Part shown: positions 20,470-31,189 of the stretch, one piece after another
Layout of the letters: each line of letters opens with the position of its first letter
How positions within the stretch are numbered: position 1 is the first letter of the stretch
Assembly: GCA_037951105.1 (NCBI GenBank)
Contig: JBAMJV010001310.1
Span: forward strand, 186,001 to 250,000
DNA: 64,000 bases
Source: Echinarachnius parma
Lineage: Eukaryota; Echinodermata; Echinoidea; Clypeasteroida; Echinarachniidae
Direction of reading: 5' to 3'
Notes under the pieces: model-generated
Seen by the model: only the letters and a program-made list of their open reading frames with translations
What the model was told of the DNA's origin: nothing
The model's database searches: none
Translations under genes and position numbers: made by a program

Positions 20470-23400
20470 CTGGCGAGAAAAATTCAATTGAATTTCATTT
20501 AACTATGGTGACCATGAATACTAATGCAGTAAAATCATACAAATATAAACACACTGGGCCTATCGCAGCCCCCATGGAGGCTGCCATTAGCATCATGGCA
20601 CAGGTGCTGGGCCTGAACAACTTGGTCTGCATCCAACTGGGGAGGATATTTCAATTGATATTTTACTACAGTCAAACCTGTGTTTAGTGACCACCTATGA
20701 AAGAGACACAAGAAAGGTGGCCAATGTAGTCAAGTTCCATAACAGTGTACAGTCAAACCTGTGTACAGTGACCACCTAAGGGAAACAAGAAATGTGGCCA
20801 CTGCAGACAAGTGATCTCTATAGGCAGGTTCCGTAACATTGCTTTTCCTTGCAAGGGATCACTTTTGGTGGCCATTATACGCAGGTCTGGTTGGTTACTT
20901 GGTTGCTATACACCGTGTCCCAGAAAAAACGAAACCGGGTTTCATGGCAGAAATTTTCTGTCATAATGAATAATTTAATTGATGATATATATATATGCCT
21001 GGAAAGCTCTGTGTCTCTTCTTTCATTTGATGTGCAACTTATGGAACATACTTCAAGCATGACTGATTTAGAACAATGGAAAGTGGTGTTACCAATATTC
21101 AATTTGCACGCATAAATTTGAAGTTTGTGTGAGTTTTAAGAGTTGTAAACGTACTTATTGTTAAAAAGGACAAACACCACATAAAAGTTCATATTTTTAT
21201 CTTTTACATGACACCTCATGCTAAAAAAATAAATGATTTATGCCAGAAAACGAGTACAATGAAAACATGCCTGATTTCTGCCCGAATGAGTAAAAGTTGA
21301 GTAAGAAGTCGCTCAGCTTTCCTGACTAGCAGCTGACAATGGACTTTGATGCATGAGTGAATTTACACAAACATGGGGATCAGGAAACAGGCTATATCAG
21401 GAAAGTTACTCATTTGGGCTGGAATCAAGCATGTTTTCATTGTATTCGTTCTCTGGCATATATCATTTATTTTTTAATCATGAGGTGTCATATAAAAGAT
21501 AAAATTATGAATTTTCATGCGGTGTCTGTCCTTTTTCAAAATAAGTACGTTTACTACTCTTAAAACTCTCCCCAAAACATCACCCAAACTTGCAATTTCT
21601 GCGCGCAAATTGAATTTTGGTAACACCACTTTCTATCGTTCTAATTCAGTCATGCGTGAATTATGTGCCTTAAGTTGTATATCAAATAAAAGAAGAGACA
21701 CATAGCTTTTCAGACATATATATATCAACAAGGAAATTATTCATTATAACATAACATTTCTGCCATGAAACCCGGTTTCGTTTTTTCTGGGACACGGTGT
21801 ATAGACAGATGGCTGCTGAGACAGGTTTGATTGTATAAAGACTAAGCGACACATTTGATGCAGTTACATCATAAAAAAAAAATTAAAACATACATTTTAA
21901 TCAATTATCCAAATCTTATTAAAAGAAGAACAGTTCTGGGGAACCCTTTAAACAAAAATGTAAAATATTAGCTTTTATCCCCAACAAAGTGAAGGAATGT
22001 ATCATAAATAATTTGTAAATGTCAAATTTGACAAAAAATTCTGCCTTGAAATGCAAGATACAGTAATATCAATCCACAGATGGGAAGCATGCACAAAATA
22101 GTAATTAAGTGTTTGTATGATATTCAAGACTATGTAATAGGCTAAGGTGGGTGTGGGTAAGAAGGGATCGATAAACTATTACAAACTGAAAGTCAAAGGC
22201 ACAAATTTAAACGAGATATAATGTACTTTGAAATGTATTGTTGTACTTACACTTTGTGGGTGTATCGCACAAAGTCTGGGTGGAGTAGTCTGATGTCTTC
22301 AGCCTTTGCTTTCAGTTTCTGTCTGGGGTTGTTCCCTCTGGCTACGTCTGAAATGTACTTGTAATCATTCTTTCTACAGGGCAGGAAAATCCATTTCATC
22401 CCCTGTGGAATGGAGCAATAAATAGGGATGATGGTACATGAAGTATGTAAATTCTTTTTCATTTTAAGTATGCTACTCTCGATGTTATTGAATGCAGAAT
22501 AGAAACATGTTTAAAACTGATAATCATTCTTTCAGCAGGGTAAGAAAATCCATTATATCCTCTGTGGATCGGAGCGATAAAAAGTGCTAATGGTACATGA
22601 ACTATTTATAAACAAAGGTTAATTCTTCCTCAATTTACTATTGTTTCATTTGACTATTCCCTATGTTATTGAATGCAGAAGGGAAATAGGTTTAAAACAA
22701 AAATATATATATATAGCCAGCCCTCTCGTACAAGTATCATTCATCCAGAGATATCTTTCGTAGATTAAATTTAGTCAAATTTTAATCTAATTCAACCATT
22801 ACTTCAGTCACCATGGTTTCCCAATGTCTACTTTTTATTCCCATCTAATTGCTTGGTCGTTCTCTGTAAAACAGTATAAATGTTGCCTATTTTATAATCG
22901 GACACCATTGAAGGGGTTAAGAAGGGGTTTATTCCATACCTTATATTTCAATAAGACAGCGATGAAAGAGTTAATATAGGGAATATTCTGTATCTCGTCA
23001 TTATTATATTATTGGACGTGGACAGCACTTCAATTTTTAAAACTGGGTACCAGGAAAAACAAATCTATTAATTTTTTTGGAGGCTATTTTGAAGTTCACC
23101 TGCATGAAAATAGCGCTCTAAAATTTGTTTTGCATGGAACCTCAAGCAAATTTATGACGATTTCTATTTTTCATTTTGGGGTGGGGCTCCTTCTGACATT
23201 TCAGGGGCTGCATTGCCCAGAGTTCCTGTGTATTGTTTTCACTGTACAAAGGACATCAATGAAAGAGTTAACACTGGGTAAATTCAAATTAACAGGATAA
23301 ATAAAAGTCAGAATATTTGTTGTACTCCACAGCTTGTTTTTATTTTTTACAACAACACTGAAAAGGTTAATGGGATAACTTCATACCTTGTCACTTGGGA

Positions 23401-26400
23401 TATCAGCTGCACTTGTGTGTATGAGTGATCTGTCCATGAATACGTAATGAGTTGTACGAGTCCCGACATCTTTCTCATGGCCCCTCCTGATGCAGTGGTT
23501 TACCCTAAAATGAACAGAAAATCAAAAGATCAAATAGACAGGTAAATTACCTGAATACCAGGAGAATCTTTGGAGAAAAATAATCAAATTAACCCTTACT
23601 CTAATAAATGTAAGTTGTTGGTATATCGGACATAGCTTTGGGACCTATTAGGTTGACAGGAATCTTTTTAATAGGATATATACGAAATCATAATGACTAT
23701 TACAGCAAACTGTTTTTTTCGGTTGCATGTTTTCCATTTGTAATGAAAAGGGGGTGCAAAGTAGTGCAAAGGAAGGCAATGTAAAATCTTGCCTTCGTAT
23801 TTATCACATAGATGGCACTAGGCCACTAAGCTACTTTATATCTGCTGTAAGTCATGAGAGTTGTAGAAGTAGACTATTCCTCTGGTAGCAATGTGCACTT
23901 AAATTGTCTTCTCCATTGCAGAAATGCAGAGCCCCTTGCTAGAAGGCAGTAGGAAGGGCTCAAATTTACACACACAGACCCACTGGCCTGATGGGAACAC
24001 TTAAAATTAGCTCTGGGCTACCAACATTTCATTAATGCAGAATGGATATACCTGAATGGGCAACCAACTAAAACTGAATTGTAAATGTGTTTTTTTTCTA
24101 TGATAGAGGCAACCAAATTCAGGTGTCAGGCCACTATAAAATGGGCAACCGAATATAACAGAATTTTAGATGCTTTCCTTGGAATGGGTCAACCAAATTC
24201 AGGTTTCAGGCTGCTAAAATCTTGAAAAATTATAAATTTGTACTTGCCCCACTGGGCAACAAGGAAACAATTTAATACCTAGCATTGTGTAATCATACTT
24301 AAAACCATGACATGTCAGTGTATCTCTTGACCCATTGAAGCTCCACCATTGACTACAACTGTACTACAATGGCTTGGGAGCAACATCGAAGACGGATGCT
24401 CCATGAGCCACCATGCAATGTACAAAACTGTTATTTGTGTAATAATACCAGATGCTAGAAATTAACTCTTTTGTCCTTGGGCCCAGACGAGCAACTAAAA
24501 ATAAGATGTGTTCAAAGTATAGGGGCAGAAACCTGAATCTGGTGGCCCCAAACAAAGAAAGGCAGAATTATTTGTTATAATTGGTTGCCCATTCGGGCCA
24601 GCGGAACTGTTCATCAGTGAAATATGGTGAACCGAAGCTAGTTTTTAGTGGCCCCAGACCAGCTTATTTTGAGCACTGTCATACCTAAAGACCATGTCAT
24701 GTTGGTCAATCTCTTGACCCATGGAAGATCCGTTGAGTATACCGCCATTGCCCACAACTGCACAGCTCATGCAAGGCGGCCTTGGTTGATCTCCAAAATC
24801 AAAGACATCTTTCTTAGATGAGAATAAATCTAGCGTCGCTTTCAGCTCTGGATGTCATGGGTAAAAAAAAAGCAAAAAAATAATTATGATGTCAATCACT
24901 TTTTATATAAAAAATGAAAGAAATGCACTTAATGTGGTCTTGTGATATTTGTAACTCCAATCTTATACCAATATAACTGTAAGATTCTTCTGAATGATGT
25001 GTGAAATTAATAGAAAAAGAAAACTGTTTACCTCCAGAAAAAGTGAAAATTGATGTTGGATTGTATCGCATACTGGCAATTGATTTTGCATTCCTGGAAT
25101 GCTTTTCATTCATCATAAATATCTCCTCAATAGGGGAGACATTGGAAAAATCACAAATCATGAGTGCAATTTCTATATCAATTTATTCTCTAATTTAATA
25201 TGCATGATAATATCACAACACTCTATTAAACCCATCTATAGGCATCCAATATATATTTTCCTTCGCGATTATGTATATGTTATAGCCTATAAAAACTTTT
25301 CTTTTTTTAATTCATTGACAATTTAAGAAATTAGGGAAGACTTTAAGGATAACATATTCAAATAAGTATACATTTAACAAACCTTGGTATGAGAATTCCT
25401 CATTGTAGTGAAAACCGAATGGCATGAAGTACGTCTCCAAGCGTTTGTACTCGTCCTCATCGATAAGTGTACTTGTCATGAACATTTGTACCGAGGGGTG
25501 GTAGTACTGGACCGACCATGGGAGCGCAAGCAGTTTGAGTTGTAATGATGAAGGGCAAGACTGCGAAAAAAACAAAAACAGAATAGTCATAATATTAATA
25601 ATAAAAATTAAAGTGATCCGTTAATTTTGTTTTATTTCTTAAAAAAGTGATATTTGAGACTTCAATCATATATCAATAACAATGTAAGTTTTGTTTTAAT
25701 GATATGTGATACTTTTAAAGAAAAAGAACAATGTTTACCTAGTGAAAAAAGCGAAAAAGTATGTATGATTTTGCCCCCATCGTTCGCGCGAAGTATCCAC
25801 ATTCGGATACTACGATCGATCTAAGTATCCAAATTCAGATACTTTTTACTACAATCGAAAAGCATCCTGGAAAGCTTTTCAATTCAAACTGAGTTAAATC
25901 TCTATAATTTGTAAAATCAAAACCTATTTCTTCTTTTACTATTTAGGTACAAGAGAAGTGTGAACTTCTCCAAGTGATTTTGGTGGAATTGAACAAAGTA
26001 AATGGATCACTTTATTAATAATAATAACTGATGTTCGGATGTTATCAAGGAGGGGGAGGGAGAGGGAAGAAGGAAATTATGATGTGGTTGGTGGACAGAG
26101 GACAGAGGTCAGATATCGAAGACATGGTGGAGCTATGATGACAGATTTATGGATGTTACACCCCCTCAACATATATTTTTCGTCAAGGGATTTTCCCATA
26201 CTGAGTACTATACATCTTAATATCTTTATTTGGAAGACAAAAACAACACATCACAAATGAATGCCTGATAGAATGGTACTGGAAGGCTACATAAATATAA
26301 AGCCCAACTTATTTTCTCTAGATAGTATGTCACAAGCTTGAAACATTTCAATGTTTTCCCACACTGCACACTACAAAGCAAGTCACAAGCACATGTTTCT

Positions 26401-27758
26401 TATCAGTCACTTGCTTGCTAGAAATTGAGTATGTGGTGCTTGATATCAATGTCTAATTACACAACTGACCTTTCAAATTATTTCAAAAAGGGATAATTGA
26501 AGAACCCTGCATGCAGTTTAAACTGTTTAGTGTCACATTTCCTTATGCAAACAACAATCAATGCATTGTACACTCATGACTTTAAAATACTTACAGAAAA
26601 TGAAAAATTCTGATCCTCTCTGAAAGTTAGTTCTGAGTTTTTGGGTACATGCGTAACGAAGGAGCGTTGATCTTTGTTAGTCCCTTCATGATCATCGTAC
26701 GCTACAAGGTGGTCCATGTGATGGTGGTCTCCCCCCTGGAAGATGTTCACATCTTGGTCTGCATGTGCCTCAGCAGCAGCTGGATGATCAACTTGCAGCT
26801 TTACGTACCTTCTATCAGAGAGAAAATTTTTTGAAAAGGAATGACAATAATTATTTTGGGGTTAACTTTTCAAGCTTGCCTATAGATCTGTATACTCTGA
26901 AATTGTTTACCATGGAACCCTGTAACATCATCATGAGCCATTTTTTCACTGAATGATACAAGGTTTTAATTTGTTTATGTTGTATCTAGACTTTATTTAT
27001 AAATGCATACACACCTACATGTAAGCAACTGTCAGGGCTCCACAAATTTTAAAGTTGTGCTCCACTTTTATATTGATACAACATTCATGAGAGAAACATC
27101 CATGGTATCAGTCAAATTCTTTTTTAATACAAAAACAGCAAGTCTATTTGACAGTAAAATCAGAGCCCTTATTTCAATACTGTACAGTATCTTTCAATAA
27201 CTTGTTGTGAGTTGCATAACACTTTCTCATGCCCTGCATGCCGGTGTTAGGCCAAATAAACAAAAATAGTAGTTTCTCTTCCTCTTGCGCATTCTTTTTG
27301 GCTGCTGCATCAAATAAAAATTTTTTTTTTTTTTTTGGTGCTTCAGTGTCTGACCATCAGGGCCCAGTTTATTAATTTATAAATAACCGTGATGACTCAG
27401 AAGTTAGTCTTAGCATAGACCATAGACCTACCACACACTGGTCTTAGAAGAGTGGCTTTTGGGGACCAAAAACAGTAACCGCCATGTCGGAAAAAAGGTG
27501 ATGCCAATTTGGGAAAAGGCTATCCGCCATCTTGGATAGGCCATTAAAAACAAAAACAAATTCCTTAATTCTCTTCTTTTTTTTCTTTTTTTTTTTTTGG
27601 GGGGGGGGGGGGCCTTTAGTATTGAGCTCTGTCTTAATTTACCTGTCCGCAATCTGTGTAAAGCTGGCCCTGTTTTGTGCCTCATACAGCAGGAAGCCGA
27701 TTGTTGCTCCGATAGTTATAGACAGGAACTTCACCAATGTCTTGCTATGGAAACGCAT
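20205..27758 (-). CDS. ST6GalNAc-type sialyltransferase (GT29), complete, 7 exons
   Basis: Golgi type II enzyme that transfers sialic acid from CMP-Neu5Ac, by family in alpha-2,6 linkage to GalNAc of O-glycans. CDS complement(join(20205..20469, 22251..22402, 23387..23504, 24685..24847, 25383..25560, 26595..26811, 27643..27758)), 1,209 nt, 402 residues plus stop. All introns are GT-AG and the phases agree. Features: short cytosolic tail, membrane segment about 8-25, stem about 26-150, sialylmotif L 196-225 (CMSCAVVGNGGILNG...DMVFR), motif S about 323-346 (RPSTGAMMLMTALHAGCDRL), motif III HYYD 356-359, motif VS HDFARE 372-377. Cys199 and Cys339 are the expected disulfide pair. Similarity is to ST6GALNAC1/2; the exact orthologue is not decided here, so no symbol is given. 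Confidence 0.93.
20555..20672 (-). pseudogene. Decayed copy of the acceptor half of sialyltransferase exon 7
   Basis: Reads WMQTKLFRPSTCAMMLM in the same frame as WMQTKSFRPSTGAMMLM of the real exon, then diverges. The flanking AATTCAATTGAATTTCATTT-type intron sequence is duplicated too. Offset is 168 bp. The catalytic part is absent, so it cannot substitute for the exon. Confidence 0.88.
20748..21835. mobile_element. TACAGTCAAACCTG-ended element, interrupted by a palindromic element
   Basis: Ends TACAGTCAAACCTG (20,748) and CAGGTTTGATTGTA (to 21,835). An extra truncated left end lies at 20,667-20,747. The element 20,911-21,799 is inserted within TATAGACAG of this element. It lies in the last sialyltransferase intron. 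Confidence 0.75.
20911..21799. mobile_element. 889-bp palindromic (fold-back) transposon
   Basis: Ends CACCGTGTCCCAGAAAAAAC and its complement at 21,780-21,799. The whole element folds on itself with arms of about 430 bp (e.g. ATGAAAACATGCCTGATT pairs with AATCAAGCATGTTTTCAT) around a centre near 21,345. TATA on both sides is either a 4-bp duplication or TA duplication with TA-starting ends. No open frame. Confidence 0.85.
22251..22402 (-). CDS. Sialyltransferase exon 6
   Basis: 50 codons plus 2 nt, GMKWIFLPCRKNDYKY to RYTHK. It spans the region between motifs L and S; LLHPDFVRY is the typical Lx.HPDFxRY segment. Acceptor TTCCACAG, donor AAAGT|GTAAGT. A copy of its acceptor half lies at 22,500-22,700. 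Confidence 0.92.
22500..22700 (-). pseudogene. Decayed copy of the acceptor half of sialyltransferase exon 6
   Basis: ATAATCATTCTTTC, AAAATCCATTATATCC and ATGGTACATGAA repeat the exon 6 start and its upstream intron with an offset of about 160 bp. The intron tail GTTATTGAATGCAGAA..GAAA is present in both units. The copied exon part is short and has lost its frame. Confidence 0.8.
23387..23504 (-). CDS. Sialyltransferase exon 5
   Basis: 39 codons, VNHCIRRGHEKDVGTRTTHY to DIPSDK. EKDVGTRTTHY matches the family's YEQDVGTRTSFY. Acceptor TTTTAG|G, donor AAG|GTATGA. Confidence 0.93.
24290..24420 (-). pseudogene. Decayed copy of the donor half of sialyltransferase exon 4 (motif L)
   Basis: ATACTTAAAACCATGACATG, TATCTCTTGACCCAT and CCATTGACTACAACTG repeat the exon's donor side at about 387 bp offset. 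In frame a remnant VNGGASMGQEIH can still be read, flanked by stops. Confidence 0.8.
24685..24847 (-). CDS. Sialyltransferase exon 4: sialylmotif L
   Basis: Encodes ELKATLDLFSSKKD to DMVFR, with CAVVGNGGILNGSSMGQEID, the CMP-sialic-acid-binding L motif. It is the strongest single piece of evidence for the family. Donor TTTAG|GTATGA splits the Arg codon. A decayed copy of its donor half lies at 24,290-24,420. Confidence 0.96.
24890..25190. repeat. Dispersed AT-rich repeat, copy related to 25,607-26,012
   Basis: Shares GTGATATTTG...ACTCCAATC, AGAAAAAGAAAACTGTTTACCT and GAAAAAGTGAAAA with the copy on the other side of sialyltransferase exon 3. Its own ends are not clear. Confidence 0.55.
25383..25560 (-). 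CDS. Sialyltransferase exon 3
   Basis: 59 codons plus 1 nt, SCPSSLQLKLLALPWS to NEEFSYQ. It includes YFMPFGFHYNEE, the segment preceding motif L in ST6GalNAc enzymes. Acceptor TTTTTTCGCAG. Confidence 0.88.
25607..26012. mobile_element. MITE with AAAGTGATCC ends
   Basis: About 400 bp. Left end AAAGTGATCCGTTAATTTTG, right end CAAAGTAAATGGATCACTTT. The middle carries GTATCCACATTCGGATAC and GTATCCAAATTCAGATAC, two short hairpins, also hinted at near 12,570-12,620. No open frame. Confidence 0.6.
26595..26811 (-). CDS. Sialyltransferase exon 2: stem region
   Basis: 72 codons, hydrophilic, His/Asp-rich (GGDHHHMDHL), with one N-glycosylation sequon NFS near residue 107. Stem regions diverge quickly, so support is from phase and splice sites (GATAG|A, TCT|GTAAGT). 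Confidence 0.8.
27643..27758 (-). CDS. Sialyltransferase exon 1: cytosolic tail and membrane anchor
   Basis: Starts MRFHSKTLVKF, followed by a hydrophobic stretch (LSITIGATIGFLLY), the signal-anchor layout of Golgi glycosyltransferases. Donor GACAG|GTAAAT leaves 2 nt, which exon 2 completes as Arg. The ATG has upstream GATCAGAACG. Confidence 0.85.
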
Positions 27759-27759
27759 C

Positions 27760-28090
27760 GTTCTGATCCACTGTGGACCGACAATTGCTGAAATTAAAAT
27801 AAGAACATAATTGATACCAGAACGTCAATGACGTAGCGCTCATCCGGCATCTCGCAACATCAAATATCGCAAATTTCATGTGGTACACTTTTCAACTGGT
27901 CAAAAAATAAAAATTTGATGCCCTGGAAGGAACATAAAAATAAAATAATAAAAAATTAGAGTGAAAAAAATATAAATTTGACGCCCCGGAAGGGACATGG
28001 GAAAAAAAAACAAACAAACAAACAAACAAACAAACAAACAAAAACAAAAAATAAATAAATAAATAAATAAATTTAAGAAAAAAAAAAAAA
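27760..28090. other. Upstream region of the sialyltransferase gene
   Basis: It holds the probable 5' UTR and promoter (minus strand), then low-complexity A-rich sequence with (CAAA)n at 28,010-28,040 and (ATAA)n. No TATA box at a convincing distance was found. A poly-pyrimidine/poly-G run at 27,575-27,612 lies just inside intron 1. Confidence 0.4.
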
Positions 28091-28430
28091 AAAAATTCTG
28101 TGTAGAAGTTTAGTGTACCAAAGTTGGCTCTACCAGAAAAAGCAAACCAAATCAAAATCGGTCGAGAAATGAAGGAGAAGAAGCATTTTTTGTGATTTCG
28201 AATAAATTTGCATAAATTACCATAGATAATGAATTTCACGATTCTGTGTAGAAGTTTTAAATCCCCCTCCTAGCCCTATCTTATGAAACAATCAGAATCA
28301 AAATCGGTTGAAAAATAACGAAGAAGAAGCATTTTGAAAACTGTGGACGGACGGACGGAAGGACGGACGGACGACGGACGCCACGCCATGGCATAAGCTC
28401 ATCGGGCCCTTCGGGCCGAATGAGCTAAAA
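28090..28430 (+). repeat. Dispersed repeat ending in (GACG)n and a GC-rich hairpin
   Basis: Two imperfect units (ATTCTGTGTAGAAGTTT at 28,097 and 28,240, each followed by ATCAAAATCGGT and AAGAAGAAGCATTTT) lead into a GACG microsatellite. It ends in the hairpin AGCTCATCGGGCCC/GGGCCGAATGAGCT followed by AAAA. This looks like the 3' end of a short interspersed or Helitron-like family; the class is not determined. Confidence 0.6.
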
Positions 28431-28984
28431 AAATGTGTCTAGATCAAATTCAGTTAAATAGTTGTTATAACTTTATAAGTTGCACTACATGTATGGGTGC
28501 ATACTTTAAACAAATTTAATTAATAATGATTTCCCTCATTTAACATAATAGTATACGAACAATGCAGGAATTAATTTTTTATTTTAGGGGGCTACTTTTC
28601 CATCTGATGGATATCCAGAAATTGTTCACATAATACCCTATATGCTATGGTAATTTTAGGGGCTACCTAAATTTAAGGGGACTATTTTGAAAATTAGGGG
28701 GCAAAATCGCCCTCAGCCCCCGTATATTTCCTACCCTGTATACAAATGAATAAATAATGGAGGCCCATAGTGACGTCATTAAAAAGAGTATCACTAATTA
28801 ATTATGTTAATCACTTTCACTAAAAAACACAATTCTTTATAATTATTTTACTTAAAGCAAACTCATCAAATATATCAAATTAAAACAGATTGAAGCCAGA
28901 TTATTTATTTTATAACCGTATTGTTTCTCAATTCACATATATTTGACGCAGTCACAGGAGATCACCACAGCACAGTCCACACTT

Positions 28985-29745
28985 TCACTGCTGATATTTA
29001 GCGGCAGTCAAAGAAAACGTTAGGAAGACACATTTTCATTCATTTTTGGACATTATCATTGAACATGTCATACCTAACGCTATGTGCAAAGCTATACATT
29101 TGCAGGGAGATTATTTTTTCTGGACAGAAAACATGACAAAAATCGTAACAGAATTTATTTCTTACCTAAACTTTTACACGAAGGTCCCTAATAGATCATT
29201 ATCTTCATAATTCAGGGTCGATTTAGTTCGGATGGGCAAAAAATTCGGAAATATCTGCACTTTTTTAGCCACAGCTGTGGATCTCCGACATCAGCGGAGG
29301 AAGGAAGAAAAAGTTGTGTGATAATCCAGAGTAAAAAATGACCGATATACACTGTATGTATTAACAGTGCAAGTGCGCTACCGCACACTCGCACTTGCAC
29401 TGTTATTACATACATACAATGTATATCGGCCATTTCGGACTCTGATTATCGCACAACTGTCTCTAAAAAAGTGCCGATATTTCCAAATTTGTTGCTCATC
29501 CGAACTAAATCGACCCTGAATTATGATGATAATGATCTATTATTACGAGTCGTGTAAAAGTTTAGGTAAGAAATCAATTCTGTTAAGATTTTTGTCATGT
29601 TTTCTGTCCGGAAAAAATAATCTCCCTGCAAATGTATAGCTTTGCACTATATAGCGTTAGGTATGACATGTTCAATGATAATGTCCAAAAATGAATGAAA
29701 ATGTGTCTTCTTAACTTTTTCTTTGGCTAAGCAGCAGTGATAAAA
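28985..29745. repeat. 0.76-kb fold-back element
   Basis: The left arm (AAAGAAAACGTTAGGAAGACAC, GGGTCGATTTAGTTCGGATG) is matched by the right arm in reverse (CATCCGAACTAAATCGACCC, GTGTCTTCTTAACTTTTTC). The centre is at about 29,380 with GCACTTGCACTGTTA-type hairpins. Arms are about 360 bp and roughly 90 percent alike by eye. No open frame. Confidence 0.85.
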
Positions 29746-30429
29746 CCATAAATTGGAATTTGCTAATAATTCAGACTTCATTTATCTACCAACTTCATCA
29801 ATCATCAAACTCTCATAAGTACACATTTCATCTGCAGACTCTCATTTTGTCTAGCCATCAATAATCAATAATGTCTTAGTACTCTTACTTAGTTAAATCA
29901 TGACATCATCCAAAATCCATTTTTAGTTGTGTGGACATTTATATTTATAATCAAAGTCAGTTCAATTCAGCATTATCACGATTATATCACATACTCAACG
30001 AAGTCAACAGCATGCCATGCAGCAAATTAACACTACAGCAAAACAGGCACCGTCAATACATCATACACCACTTTAAACCCGATTGGTTTGCTGAACTGGC
30101 AAACTCATTAAACTTCAAAATCAAAGGCTAAGCCAAAGCCAAAGGCAAAGCCAAAGCCCAAAAGCAAAAGGTATGCCGGAGCCTCAGGCTCAGCGGCGGG
30201 CGCTGGTAACCCTCCCGGCGCGCGCGGCAGCGGGCACGTATCAAAGCGGTGTTGTCCGATTGGTGCCGCAAAAAGCTGCAGAGTTGAAACCAGGCCAAGC
30301 TAGCTTCACAAACATGTTTACAAATGCATACCTGTGGCTGTAAAGAGTTATCAGTCAACTCGATCGACTAGCTAATGGTTCCTTTTCTTCTCATGTTATG
30401 TTCTCAATTCGCTGAATTAGGCGATACGC

Positions 30430-30850
30430 GTACCTAGTCGTAGATAAGAACGAAGATGAGAACACACATAGGTACATTACAGTAGCATTGTGTGGAGATC
30501 AACCTCTTCCGCCTGCTGCACTATCCAAATAATAAACAATTTTTGTCGGCCGATTTCTCCCTAAATTTACCAGCAAATGCAAAAAAACTTTCGTTTATGT
30601 GATCTCTAAGTCATATACTTTGATAATAATTACTGACTTTGTTGTTTTGAAGATTGCAAAATGTAGAAAAAAAAGGATTATTTCCCGTCTGTTTTCATTA
30701 CCGATGCATCCTAACACACACCGTTCAACTGATGAACGGTACAGTGTATGAATAGGCAGTATGGTAATCTCCCGTGTATTACCATATATTGCGCGTAAAT
30801 GGTCCACCTGAGTGGACCATATACTTTGTAGATGTGGATGAGAAGAGGTA
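30430..30850. repeat. Dispersed repeat, inverted partner of 10,141-10,610
   Basis: Shares the CAACCTCTTCCGCCTGCTGC, AACTTTCGTTTATGTGATC and TGGTCCACCTGAGTGGACCA blocks with the intron-1 copy, in the opposite orientation. It has no coding capacity. Confidence 0.6.
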
Positions 30851-31189
30851 TTTTGGGCTTGGTACATCAATGGCAATGACCAAGGTGAAGCTAGCGACCA
30901 AACTCAGCAGCCAAACTCTGCAGCCAAAACCAGCAACCAAACGATCGATACCGATCATTTGGTATTGTAACACCAATGTGAACGCGCTCATATCGCTGTT
31001 ACTTTCTCGATTATGCTTTGTGTGGGTACCATTGAAGAATGACTCCAACTGCGTACACAAACACACACTGCATTCAGTAAGCGTGTCAACCGCACGATCC
31101 GACCAGTCGTATCGGGGGCGGGCACACAGGTGGGGGAGGGCGGGGGGGTGGGGGGTATAATCAACAAAATCAGTAAATTTCAAGTCAAA

